Origin: Psychroserpens sp041224425
GTDB taxonomy: Bacteria; Bacteroidota; Bacteroidia; Flavobacteriales; Flavobacteriaceae
Length of the DNA: 64,000 nucleotides
Reading direction: 5' to 3'
NCBI RefSeq assembly: GCF_041224425.1
Contig: NZ_JBGFGL010000071.1
Location: 304,045 to 368,044 of the forward strand
Shown here: positions 16,810 to 25,240 of the stretch, one piece after another
Numbering within the stretch: position 1 is the stretch's first letter
Layout of the letters: every line of letters starts with the position of its first letter
Position numbers and translations under genes: made by a program
Notes under the pieces: model-generated
The model's database searches: none
The model's input: the letters and a program-made list of their open reading frames with translations, nothing else
What the model was told of the DNA's origin: nothing

Positions 16810-16817
16810 CAAAGTTA
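16810..16817 (-). promoter_or_regulatory. rsfS-ftsH promoter, -7 box TAACTTTG
   Basis: Read on the minus strand, TAACTTTG is a full match, 20 nt before the rsfS start at 16789. Confidence 0.55.
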
Positions 16818-16885
16818 TTATTTTTTTTAGTCTTATCGATTTTAATTGCTGATAAGAAATTCTTAAAATTTGTTACAACACTACT

Positions 16886-17617
16886 ATGCGTATCATCAAA
16901 CTTAATGCCATTGACTCTACCAATTCCTTTTTAAGGCAGTTAAGTGTAGAAGAGCCCTTAGATGATTTTACCATAGTAGTAGCTAATCACCAAACCAAGG
17001 GTAGAGGTCAGATGGGTACCAATTGGTATTCTGAAAACGGTAAAAACCTTATGTTTAGTACCTTCAAGAAGATTGAAGGCTTAGAAATAGAAGCGCATTT
17101 TTATATTAGTATCGTGGTTTCGCTTGCTGTTTTTATGGCTTTGGAAGCTTATATGCTGAAAAACTTAAAGATAAAATGGCCTAACGACATTTTGTCAGAG
17201 CAGAAGAAAATAGCTGGGATTTTAATTGAAAATGTCATCAAGAAAGACCGAATTCAATCTACAATCATTGGCATCGGTCTAAATGCGAATCAAACCTCTT
17301 TTGAGGAATTGCCTAATGCATCATCTATAAAAAGCCTAACAGGAAAGGATGTTGATAAAGATGAGTTGTTAAATCGTATTGTCAATCAATTTGAGTATTA
17401 TTTCGCTCTTTTGGAAAACAAATCCTATGATTTGTTACTAAAAGCTTATGAAGATAAGCTATATAGAATTGACAAACCATCAACTTTCAAAACCCAAGAT
17501 GATGAATTATTTTCAGGATATATCAAAGGAGTCACCCAAAACGGTTTTTTAAAAGTTTTGGTTGAAGATGAAATTGTTAAAACTTTTGATTTAAAGGAGG
17601 TAACCCTCTTAAGCTAA
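16886..17617 (+). CDS. birA: biotin--[acetyl-CoA-carboxylase] ligase
   Basis: BirA activates biotin with ATP and transfers it to the carboxyl carrier protein. The 243-residue protein is the class I form without the DNA-binding N-terminal domain, so it should not act as a repressor. It shows the biotin/ATP-binding TKGRGQMGTNWYS loop, the WPNDILSEQKKIAGIL core with catalytic Lys residues, and a small C-terminal beta domain. It is divergent from rsfS and its stop overlaps that of the convergent SRPBCC gene by 4 bp. Confidence 0.94.
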   Translation: MRIIKLNAIDSTNSFLRQLSVEEPLDDFTIVVANHQTKGRGQMGTNWYSENGKNLMFSTFKKIEGLEIEAHFYISIVVSLAVFMALEAYMLKNLKIKWPNDILSEQKKIAGILIENVIKKDRIQSTIIGIGLNANQTSFEELPNASSIKSLTGKDVDKDELLNRIVNQFEYYFALLENKSYDLLLKAYEDKLYRIDKPSTFKTQDDELFSGYIKGVTQNGFLKVLVEDEIVKTFDLKEVTLLS

Positions 17618-18009
17618 ACCGAACCTGGTATATTGGTTGCTAAGGTTTCCAAAAACTTAGATATTGGGCCTTTGATCATCATGGCCATCATTGGATTGAA
17701 ATCACCCTCAAAAGATAATTGGGTCTCACTTTTATCAGCCTCAATTTCAGAAATATTTGCAGTTAATGAAAAGTCTAATTTACCTCCAGCAGCTCCCAAT
17801 ACAATTTTATTAGGCGATAAGGCTTCTTTCTTTTTCAGAACGATTTCAGGCATGCCTTTTAAAGCAAAAACAAAGGTGTCTTCCCCTAAAACTTCAAATT
17901 TACTGATGTTTTCAGGCATTAACTTCTCGAAATTTTCAACATTGGATAAAAAATCGAAAGTGTCTTTTGCCGATTTCGGACTGGTAATTTTTGGTGATTC
18001 TAAATGCAT
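17614..18009 (-). CDS. SRPBCC (START-like) small protein
   Basis: The 131-residue product has the pattern of polyketide-cyclase/SRPBCC ligand-binding folds: an N-terminal SAKDTFDFLSNVENFEKLMP helix-strand, alternating strands, and a long C-terminal helix with Met and Pro residues (MMAMMIKGPISKFLETLA). It is 30 nt downstream of pyrE and probably co-transcribed. The ligand is unknown; members of this fold bind hydrophobic molecules. Confidence 0.65.
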   Translation of the reverse strand: MHLESPKITSPKSAKDTFDFLSNVENFEKLMPENISKFEVLGEDTFVFALKGMPEIVLKKKEALSPNKIVLGAAGGKLDFSLTANISEIEADKSETQLSFEGDFNPMMAMMIKGPISKFLETLATNIPGSV

Positions 18010-18039
18010 CTATTTAATATTTTGTTTGGGACTTCTAAC

Positions 18040-18684
18040 TCAAAATCCGTTCCATTCACTCGGATTGGCATTCCATTGTGCTAAAATGTCTTGTTCGTCA
18101 GAGGTGATATATTTGGTATCTAAGGCTTGCTCTAATAAATTTTCATAATTACTTAAGGTGTGAAGCTCAACATGAGCAGCATCAAAGTTTTGTTTGGCTA
18201 TCTCAAATCCGTAAGAAAAAATAGCAACCATTCCTTTAACATTGGCGTGAGCTTCCTTTAAGGCTCTCACGGCATTTAAACTACTCTTACCAGTGCTTAT
18301 CAAATCTTCAACAACCACCACGTTTTGACCACTTTCCAAGTAACCTTCAATTTGATTTTGTCGTCCATGTGATTTGGCTTCAGGTCTAACGTATACAAAT
18401 GGAAGTCCAAGTTCTTCAGCAACCAAAATTCCTATTCCTATAGCACCTGTTGCCACACCAGCTATGACATCAATAGTGCCATAATGTGCCTGAATGTGTT
18501 TGGCCATTGTTGAGCGAATATAGTTTCGTATTGGTGGAAAAGACAGGACAATTCTATTGTCACAGTAAATAGGTGATTTCCATCCTGAAGCCCAAGTAAA
18601 AGGATTGTTTGGTTGGAGTTTGATAGCGTTGACTTGGAGTAAAACCTCTGCGGTTTTTTTGGCAGTTTCTTTGTTAAAAATCAT
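18040..18684 (-). CDS. pyrE: orotate phosphoribosyltransferase
   Basis: PyrE makes orotidine 5'-monophosphate from orotate and PRPP in pyrimidine synthesis. The 214-residue product has the PRPP motif VVVVEDLISTGKS, the FVYVRPEAKSHGRQNQIEG loop with catalytic Lys and His, and the N-terminal NPFTWASGWKSPIYCDNR substrate segment. It is the first gene of a two-gene unit with the SRPBCC protein. A near-consensus -7 box (TAATTTAG on the minus strand, 18689-18696) lies just upstream. Confidence 0.97.
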   Translation of the reverse strand: MIFNKETAKKTAEVLLQVNAIKLQPNNPFTWASGWKSPIYCDNRIVLSFPPIRNYIRSTMAKHIQAHYGTIDVIAGVATGAIGIGILVAEELGLPFVYVRPEAKSHGRQNQIEGYLESGQNVVVVEDLISTGKSSLNAVRALKEAHANVKGMVAIFSYGFEIAKQNFDAAHVELHTLSNYENLLEQALDTKYITSDEQDILAQWNANPSEWNGF

Positions 18685-18809
18685 GTGGCTAAATTACATA
18701 TTTTTAATAAATTTTAATTTGAAACTTAAAATAAAATTAATTTCAAAAATGCTGACATCGACCTAAAAAATGATATTTTTACTTTTTAAATTTAAGACTC
18801 CAAGACTTA

Positions 18810-19391
18810 ATGATTCACATTTTTGTAAATGACAAACCTATACTTTTGACAACTTTGGTTGAAGAAGAAAAAGGCTTTAAAAATTATTTACTCTCTACCG
18901 TAAACATTGGAAAAGTAATTAAGGAACTCAATACCACTTCCTTAAAGGAGATTCGATTGATTGGCAAAAAAGAAGAAAAGCTACTCCCTAAATTTTTAAA
19001 AAAATTACCTAATGTGGTTGCTGGAGGCGGAAAGGCAATCAATGATAAAGGTGAAGTGCTTTTCATTTATCGCAATGATAAATGGGATCTGCCTAAGGGT
19101 AAAGCTGAAAAAAAGGAGTCGATTGAAGAAACAGCTGTTCGAGAAGTCGAAGAGGAAACTGGTGTTAAAGGACTTCAAATTTCAAAACCTTTGGAGATCA
19201 CCTATCACATTTTTAAACGCAATGGCAGACATAAAATTAAAATAACCCATTGGTTTGAAATGACAACTAGTTATTCTGGAAAATTATCTCCTGAAGTAAC
19301 CGAAGGCATTACTAAAGTTGAGTGGCTTAACGAATCGCAATGTCAAGAAGCCCTTAAAAACAGCTATGCCAATATCAAGTCTTTGATTTAG
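18810..19391 (+). CDS. NUDIX hydrolase with extra N-terminal domain
   Basis: The 193-residue protein contains a complete Nudix box at about residues 97-119 (pattern GX5EX7REUXEEXGU, with REVEEETGV), so it should hydrolyse a nucleoside diphosphate linked to another group with Mg2+. The first 65 residues form a separate small alpha/beta segment that is not part of the Nudix fold and that I do not recognise. It is a single gene, divergent from pyrE, and ends 2 nt from the convergent M14 peptidase. Substrate unknown. Confidence 0.85.
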   Translation: MIHIFVNDKPILLTTLVEEEKGFKNYLLSTVNIGKVIKELNTTSLKEIRLIGKKEEKLLPKFLKKLPNVVAGGGKAINDKGEVLFIYRNDKWDLPKGKAEKKESIEETAVREVEEETGVKGLQISKPLEITYHIFKRNGRHKIKITHWFEMTTSYSGKLSPEVTEGITKVEWLNESQCQEALKNSYANIKSLI

Positions 19392-19393
19392 AA

Positions 19394-21130
19394 TTATTTG
19401 ATGCGATATATGGGATATTGCAGGTGTGCCTTTTCGTAAAATTCACTTTGTTTGTGGATCCAATCCAATTGCGCATACCAATTATTGGCAAATTCCTCAT
19501 CATAAGTCTTCTTTAGGTTAAAATCAATTTTCATTTTCGGATTTTGTTCCAAGAGCATTCTAGCTTTATCTTCCCAAACATAAGGAGAAAACCCTTCTTT
19601 TTGTTGAAGAATGGTGTCAAAGAAATTCCAATTGAAAAATGAATCTATAGCCTCAGGTTCTAAGGTTTCCAAAAGATATCTTACGGCCTTCTGATTTGTA
19701 CTGATTAAAAAGTCACCTTTATGGAATTGGATTTCTTCAGTTGATTTTTTGATTTTGGTATTGTAATGCAGATAATGCCCTTCATAAGCATTGTTGCGTG
19801 TTTCATAACGGTCTATCTTATAGCTTTCCACAGTCATTAAGCTATCTTTTTGTAACTCTTGCATATCCACTTGATTTAACTTCAAAAGCTCTAGTGCATT
19901 ATACCATTGCTGAGGGATGACATAATAACTTGGGATTGTTGTTACTGACTTTGGCGTGAAATAGTTTTGATAGCTAATGTCTTTAGTAAAAGGTTTTGAC
20001 CGATCATAAATCAAGCGTTCTGCACCAGTTAAATCACTCTCATATCTTCGACCTTCATAACCTTTGAATTGTAGTGTTGAAGTTTGTGTGGTATCTATCA
20101 TCCATTGCAAAGGATAAGAACTGCCAGATTTATAGGAAAGCCATGAATCATTTCTAAGTTTTGAAATGGTCTCACTATCTTCCTCGATCAATTCAATCAT
20201 ACTTTTCATCAATTCATAGGTGCCTTCAACACGTTGTTTGTATGGTTTCAACATATGTGTTTCTACCATCATACCTAGTGTGTTCCAAAGCGTTGTATAG
20301 CCAGTTGAATATCTTGGGTAATCCATAAACTGTGAAAAGCCATTATCTGGAACCCGATTGAAAACATTAACATAAGGTGTCATATCCCAAGACTTCTCTT
20401 TAAGTTTGGTTTCAAGTTTTGGCATCATTTCTTCGTGTAAATAGTTGCCAAGAGAACCACCTAATTTATTATGTTGGGTAAACAAATGGGTTAGGGTATA
20501 TTGGTAGTCTGCACCATTGCTAACATGATTATCGATAAAAATATCTGGCTGAACTAAATGAAAAATTTTCGCAAAACTCTTGGCATTTTTGGTATCCGAT
20601 TTTATAAAATCACGATTCAAGTCAAAGTTTCTTGCATTGCCTCTAAAACCGTATGCTTTTGGTCCGTTTTGATTGGTTCTTGTTGAAGTGTTGCGATTAA
20701 GACTTCCGCCAACATTGTAAATTGGAATCGTTGCTAAGACGGTGTTTTGAGGAAATGAAATAGTTCCATTTGCAATATCTCTAAACAAAAGCATCGTGGC
20801 ATCGATACCATCAGATTCTCCAGGATGGATGCCATTATTAATAAGCAATATTCGTTTGTTGTTTTGCTTGATTTGATCAAAATCAAAAACCTTATCTTGA
20901 TTTAGGGTTACAAGATGTAAAGGCTTACCTGAATCGGTTTCACCGATAGCTTGAATGGAGATTTCGGGATAAGTCAATGCGAGCTTTTCATAAAACGAGA
21001 TGGTTTCATGATAAGTTGCAGTTTCTGTGCCATTAGAAGATTCAAAAACAGTGGTAAAGTCACCATTTTTTTTGTTGTTTTCAGATGAGCATCCTAGTAA
21101 GATGAAGAAACAAAACCAAAGTTTTTTCAT
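19394..21130 (-). CDS. M14 zinc carboxypeptidase-like lipoprotein
   Basis: The 578-residue protein has a lipobox (ILLGC) and an M14 peptidase domain near the N-terminus: the zinc ligand pair in GIHPGESDG, substrate-binding RNFDLNRDF, the third ligand His in IDNHVSNGAD, and a candidate catalytic Glu in MVETHML. A long C-terminal region of about 250 residues follows. It is expected to act in the periplasm or on the cell surface on peptides. It is a single gene with a -7 box 20 nt upstream, divergent from ctlX. Confidence 0.87.
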   Translation of the reverse strand: MKKLWFCFFILLGCSSENNKKNGDFTTVFESSNGTETATYHETISFYEKLALTYPEISIQAIGETDSGKPLHLVTLNQDKVFDFDQIKQNNKRILLINNGIHPGESDGIDATMLLFRDIANGTISFPQNTVLATIPIYNVGGSLNRNTSTRTNQNGPKAYGFRGNARNFDLNRDFIKSDTKNAKSFAKIFHLVQPDIFIDNHVSNGADYQYTLTHLFTQHNKLGGSLGNYLHEEMMPKLETKLKEKSWDMTPYVNVFNRVPDNGFSQFMDYPRYSTGYTTLWNTLGMMVETHMLKPYKQRVEGTYELMKSMIELIEEDSETISKLRNDSWLSYKSGSSYPLQWMIDTTQTSTLQFKGYEGRRYESDLTGAERLIYDRSKPFTKDISYQNYFTPKSVTTIPSYYVIPQQWYNALELLKLNQVDMQELQKDSLMTVESYKIDRYETRNNAYEGHYLHYNTKIKKSTEEIQFHKGDFLISTNQKAVRYLLETLEPEAIDSFFNWNFFDTILQQKEGFSPYVWEDKARMLLEQNPKMKIDFNLKKTYDEEFANNWYAQLDWIHKQSEFYEKAHLQYPIYRIK

Positions 21131-21149
21131 AACTGATAATTTAATATTC

Positions 21150-21157
21150 CAAACTTA
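21150..21157 (-). promoter_or_regulatory. -7 box TAAGTTTG of the M14 lipoprotein gene
   Basis: Minus-strand TAAGTTTG is a full TAnnTTTG match 19 nt before the start at 21130. Confidence 0.5.
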
Positions 21158-21211
21158 AACAAATTCCAATAATTTATGACTCAAGCTATTTTTCAACTGC
21201 TCAAAAAAAAG

Positions 21212-21219
21212 TAATTTTG
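21212..21219 (+). promoter_or_regulatory. -7 box TAATTTTG of ctlX
   Basis: TAATTTTG is a full match 21 nt before the ATG at 21241. Its presence argues against the in-frame TTG at 21217, which lies inside the box, as the start. Confidence 0.55.
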
Positions 21220-21240
21220 TGCTGCTTTATTTATGACATT

Positions 21241-22173
21241 ATGCCACAGACTACAAATACCATATTAATGATTCGTCCGGTGAATTTTAGGATGAACGAA
21301 CAAACTGCTGTCAATAATTATTTTCAAGAGGATATTGATCTTAAAAATGCTGAAATAAATAAAAAAGCCCAAGACGAATTTGATGATTTTGTGTCTCAGT
21401 TGAGAGCTGTTGGTGTAAATGTTATTGTAGAACATGATGACAAATTAATGGATACTCCAGATTCGGTTTTTCCTAATAATTGGGTAAGCTTTCATAGTAA
21501 TGGAAACATTGCGTTGTATCCAATGTTTGCTGAAAACAGACGTAAAGAACGTCGAGATGAGGTGTTTATCCGACTTGAGAAAGAAGGGTTTCTAATCAAT
21601 AATATTATTGATTATACAAGTGCAGAGGAAGAAGAGGTGTTTCTGGAAGGTACAGGAAGTTTGTTATTGGATCGTATCAACAGAAAAGCCTATTGTGCAC
21701 TGTCGCCTAGAGCTGATGAAGACTTGTTGATTGAGTTTTGTGAGGATTTTGAATACACACCTATTATTTTTAAAGCTAATCAGAATGTAGAAGGCAAACG
21801 TTTACCCATATACCACACCAATGTGATGATGTGCATTGCTGAAGATTTTGTGGTTATTTGTTTGGATAGCATTGATGATAAGAAAGAACGAAAAGAAGTT
21901 ACAAGACACTTAAAACAAGGTGGTAAGACCATTATTTCGATTACTGAAGATCAAATGCATCAATTTGCTGGCAATATGTTGCAAGTTAGAGGTGGTGATG
22001 ATCAAAGGTATTTGGTAATGAGCCAAGCAGCACGTGACAGTTTAACTGCAACGCAACTTAAAACCATTGAATCATTTTGCCCAATTATCTCTAGTAATTT
22101 GGAAACTATTGAAACCTGTGGAGGTGGAAGTGCGAGATGTATGATGGCTGAAGTTTTCCTTCCGAAGGCTTAG
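21241..22173 (+). CDS. ctlX: CtlX-type citrulline/guanidino hydrolase
   Basis: The 310-residue protein belongs to the amidinotransferase-fold family annotated as citrulline-utilisation hydrolase CtlX. Active-site elements are TPDSVFPNNW with an acidic residue, EGTGSLLLD, the catalytic His in YHTNVMM, and the nucleophilic Cys in GGGSARCMMAEV close to the C-terminus. I place the start at ATG 21241 because it gives the conserved MPQTTNTILMIRP N-terminus and leaves a short leader after the promoter. It would act on citrulline, arginine or a related guanidino or ureido compound. Its stop overlaps that of the next, convergent gene by 4 bp. Confidence 0.85.
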   Translation: MPQTTNTILMIRPVNFRMNEQTAVNNYFQEDIDLKNAEINKKAQDEFDDFVSQLRAVGVNVIVEHDDKLMDTPDSVFPNNWVSFHSNGNIALYPMFAENRRKERRDEVFIRLEKEGFLINNIIDYTSAEEEEVFLEGTGSLLLDRINRKAYCALSPRADEDLLIEFCEDFEYTPIIFKANQNVEGKRLPIYHTNVMMCIAEDFVVICLDSIDDKKERKEVTRHLKQGGKTIISITEDQMHQFAGNMLQVRGGDDQRYLVMSQAARDSLTATQLKTIESFCPIISSNLETIETCGGGSARCMMAEVFLPKA

Positions 22174-22814
22174 TCAAGCTTATTGAAAATATAGCCGCCT
22201 TTTTCAGCGCCCCAAACATGGTCGCCATTAGCATCAAAGCCACGATCCCAAGAAATGATTTTGTCTGATAGGATTTCTACTTCACTTGTGGCATATGAGG
22301 CGCCATAAAGTTGACTCGAACATGTTTTTTCTCCAGTTTGGCCTTTGAAATGCTCAGAACCAAACCGTTTTAGCAAAACCTCACAGCCTTCTTTCTTTAC
22401 GACTTGATCTATAGTTAAACTGTCAAAAGCTTTAGGTGTCTTCCATTTGCCAATCCATAATGAATCATTTTCAATAGTGTAGATAGCTGAGCTGAAAATA
22501 CTGTCATTCAATTGTGTCACTTCATAAATGCGTTGTCTGTAAGGTCTGTCTTGATTTGCGTTTAAAGCTTGTTCAACATAAAGAAAGTTGCCTTTGTCTT
22601 CCCAAATAGGATACATATGCAATGAGATATTAAAATAGGTGGAATCAACTTGAGATTGAACTTCAGAATTAAACGATCCTTGCATGATTGAAAATAACTC
22701 CTGTAGTTCTTTATCGGTATTGAGTTCAGTGGGATTATCTGAGGTGTTTTTTTCTGATTGTTTACAACCAACACATACAATGAGAAGGCAAAGTGTAAAT
22801 AAGATGGATTTCAT
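22170..22814 (-). CDS. CpcT/CpeT-like lipoprotein
   Basis: The 214-residue product has a lipobox (CVGC) and then a domain resembling the CpcT/CpeT family: YVEQALNANQDRPYRQRIYEV, a Cys in KEGCEVLLKRF, GEKTCSSQLYGASY, and a C-terminal SWDRGFDANGDHVWG. In cyanobacteria this family attaches bilins to phycobiliproteins. Nothing here suggests phycobilins, so a lyase role is unlikely; the fold may bind another hydrophobic or tetrapyrrole-like ligand in the envelope. It is a single gene. Confidence 0.7.
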   Translation of the reverse strand: MKSILFTLCLLIVCVGCKQSEKNTSDNPTELNTDKELQELFSIMQGSFNSEVQSQVDSTYFNISLHMYPIWEDKGNFLYVEQALNANQDRPYRQRIYEVTQLNDSIFSSAIYTIENDSLWIGKWKTPKAFDSLTIDQVVKKEGCEVLLKRFGSEHFKGQTGEKTCSSQLYGASYATSEVEILSDKIISWDRGFDANGDHVWGAEKGGYIFNKLD

Positions 22815-22850
22815 AAAAATTTATTTTGACTAAGATAGCCAAAAAAGTGG

Positions 22851-24908
22851 TTAGGAAGTAGGTTTTGATTTTGGAAGTTCAACATAGAACTTAGTGCCTA
22901 TATTGATTTTGCTTTCAACCCAAATTCGACCACCATTGAGTTCTACTAATTCTTTACAAATGGTGAGTCCGAGACCAGTCCCTTTTTCGTTGTTGGTTCC
23001 TCTTGTGGTGAAAGTTCCATTTTGGAAAAGCTTATCGATATTTTCCTGTGAAATTCCTACACCAGTATCTTCAACACATAGTAATGCTTTTCCGTTAAGA
23101 TCACTGTTAGAAACAGTAATGACATCTCCAACTCTCGTAAATTTCACAGCATTTGTGATGAGGTTTTGAACCACAATTTCTATCATACTTCGGTCTGCAT
23201 ACACAAAATCTCTATGAGATTCGTCGATAAGCACGATGCGTTTCTGTTCTACTTTTTGTTCTACAAGTGCAATTTTATTTTGGAACACTTCCTGAATGTT
23301 AAACAGTTCAGGTTTTGGTTCTAGGTTTTGCATTTGGGATTTAGACCAATTCAATAGATTGTATAACAATGACGAAGCATTATCGGCATTTTCACTCAAC
23401 TCAGGAACCAAGTTGTAAAACTCTTCTCTAGACAAGCTGTCTTCTTTTAGTAAGTCGATAAACCCTTTAATAGAAGAGATAGAATCTTTTAAATCATGGG
23501 AAACGATTGAGAATAAACGATCTTTTACTTTGTTGATGTCTTCTAAACTCTGGTTTTTCTTTGATAAAGTTTCGTTTTCCAAAACGATTTTGTCGTATTT
23601 GTCTTTATAAACTGAATCAGACTTTGAATTGCCTTGTCGTTTTAAGTACATTAAAATCAAAAGGGTAAAAACTAATAAAAAGGCAGCACCTAAGATATAA
23701 GCAATAGCCTTCAGTTTTTTTAATTCAGAATTTGTTCGTTCTTCCGCTTCCTTTTTTTCTAAAGCATTAAACTCATTGTCATCTGTAAGCTCTGGAACAA
23801 TCTTAATAATGTCAGAATTATCAGGTATTTTAGGTTGTTTGGCTTTATCGAGTTCAGATTTTAGGTCATAGTATTTGCTTTGCCAAAAGAAGGCGTTTTG
23901 GAATCTTCCATTTGTAGAATCCAATTCTTTTCGCAATCGATAATTTTTTAACAATTCGATTTTGTTGTCAGATTTCGTAGCAATGGTATAGGCTTCGTAA
24001 AGCTGATTTTCTGCAAGTCTAACTTTTCCTTGTTGTAGATTGAGTTCGCCAATAGCATTCAGTGATCTAAGAATACCATCTTTATTATCAATGCTTCTAT
24101 TGTATTTAAGTCCTTCAACAAGATATTCAGCTGCATTGTTATAATCTCTAAACTGAAGATATTCACTACCAATTCTAGGCAACACTTCGCCTTTAATGGC
24201 TTGGTCTTCTTTTGGGTTTAACAACTCTAATGCTTTGAGATAATATTCAATAGACTTACGATGTTCTTTTCTGTCAGAATACAATCCAGCAATATTAATG
24301 GTTGAAGTTTTGATTCCACTGCTATCCTTGAGCTGTTCTCTAACATTCAATGCCTTAATGTTGAACTCTAGGGCTTTATCGATTTGATGTGTGTTATAAT
24401 AGGCTTCTGCTAAATTGTTGTAAGCAGAACTTAATTCATCCAGAAGGTTTCTGGTTTCAAACGTATGAATAGCAGATAAGGAGTTCTCGAGTCCAACACT
24501 GTAATTCCCACGTTTGATTTCAATAAGCCCAATACTGTTGTTCACTTTAGCAATCCCTAAAGTATCGCCAAGTTGCGTGTAATATTTTCTAGATTTATTG
24601 TAACCATCGATGGCATTGTAATAATCATCTTTTTGAGAATAGATCAATGCTTTGTAATAATTTACATCTGCGATTCCTTTGTTATGGTTTACATATTTTG
24701 AAAGGCGTTCGGTTTGGTCAATGTACAAAAGCGCTTTTTTGAAATTCTTACTTTTATACAAAGCTTTAATCAATTGCAAAGAGGTATCAACTTTTGCTGA
24801 GTCCTGTTTTTGATAAGCTAATTGTATAGTAAGACTGTCGATTTCATTTGTTTGTGAGAAACAAAAAATCGATACACAAAAAACAGCTAATGTCATTAAC
24901 TGTTTCAT
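22851..24908 (-). CDS. TPR-containing sensor histidine kinase
   Basis: The 685-residue protein has a signal peptide, a periplasmic array of tetratricopeptide repeats (about residues 30-330), one transmembrane helix (about 400-425), a short coiled coil, and a cytoplasmic HisKA/HATPase kinase core. The phospho-acceptor His is in IVSHDLKDS, the N-box in VVQNLITNAVKF, G1 in EDTGVGIS, and G2 in GTGLGLTICKEL. It would sense something bound by the TPR domain and phosphorylate a response regulator, but none is encoded next to it. It is preceded by a 330-nt gene-free stretch. Confidence 0.92.
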   Translation of the reverse strand: MKQLMTLAVFCVSIFCFSQTNEIDSLTIQLAYQKQDSAKVDTSLQLIKALYKSKNFKKALLYIDQTERLSKYVNHNKGIADVNYYKALIYSQKDDYYNAIDGYNKSRKYYTQLGDTLGIAKVNNSIGLIEIKRGNYSVGLENSLSAIHTFETRNLLDELSSAYNNLAEAYYNTHQIDKALEFNIKALNVREQLKDSSGIKTSTINIAGLYSDRKEHRKSIEYYLKALELLNPKEDQAIKGEVLPRIGSEYLQFRDYNNAAEYLVEGLKYNRSIDNKDGILRSLNAIGELNLQQGKVRLAENQLYEAYTIATKSDNKIELLKNYRLRKELDSTNGRFQNAFFWQSKYYDLKSELDKAKQPKIPDNSDIIKIVPELTDDNEFNALEKKEAEERTNSELKKLKAIAYILGAAFLLVFTLLILMYLKRQGNSKSDSVYKDKYDKIVLENETLSKKNQSLEDINKVKDRLFSIVSHDLKDSISSIKGFIDLLKEDSLSREEFYNLVPELSENADNASSLLYNLLNWSKSQMQNLEPKPELFNIQEVFQNKIALVEQKVEQKRIVLIDESHRDFVYADRSMIEIVVQNLITNAVKFTRVGDVITVSNSDLNGKALLCVEDTGVGISQENIDKLFQNGTFTTRGTNNEKGTGLGLTICKELVELNGGRIWVESKINIGTKFYVELPKSKPTS

Positions 24909-25240
24909 AGCGTTAGTGTCGAGTTAAAAATTACCAAACGATTCAAACACTGTTTAGCCCAGAGGGAAAGGATAAGTAAGTGTAAAAAAGTCAAGGGCAA
25001 CCTCAATAAGGATGTTTTCCTAAGTATCATCAGCGATTGGGACTCTTGATTAATAGCAATATCAAAAATGTGGAAAAGGCATCTAATATGCTAATTTTCG
25101 GGATTTAATACCTAAAAATTAGATAAAGTGAGCTTTGATTTTTATGAAAGTATCGACGAATAGATAAACGGCAAAAAACATAGAAAAAATGCAGTTTTGT
25201 CGATGAAATGCACATTGTCTTGTAAAAAATTGATTTTCAG
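24909..25240. other. 332-bp gene-free stretch upstream of the histidine kinase
   Basis: I see no open frame of note, tRNA or full TAnnTTTG box reading toward the kinase. The only structure I find is an inverted repeat: CTAATTTT (25091-25098) and AAAATTAG (25115-25122) separated by 16 nt, without a T-tract. It should contain the kinase promoter and the 3' end of the GH53 transcript. Confidence 0.6.

Noticed and set aside
17633..18148. 171-codon plus-strand frame across the SRPBCC gene and the end of pyrE
   Set aside because: It spans two minus-strand genes, one of them certain (pyrE), and codes for a low-complexity Ser/Lys-rich sequence.
22170..22814. Phycobiliprotein lyase function for the CpeT-like protein
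   Set aside because: The protein is an exported lipoprotein and nothing else in the window suggests phycobilins or photosynthesis.
24909..25240. Hidden small gene or structured RNA in the stretch before the histidine kinase
   Set aside because: I found no convincing start, no full promoter box and only one weak inverted repeat without a T-tract.
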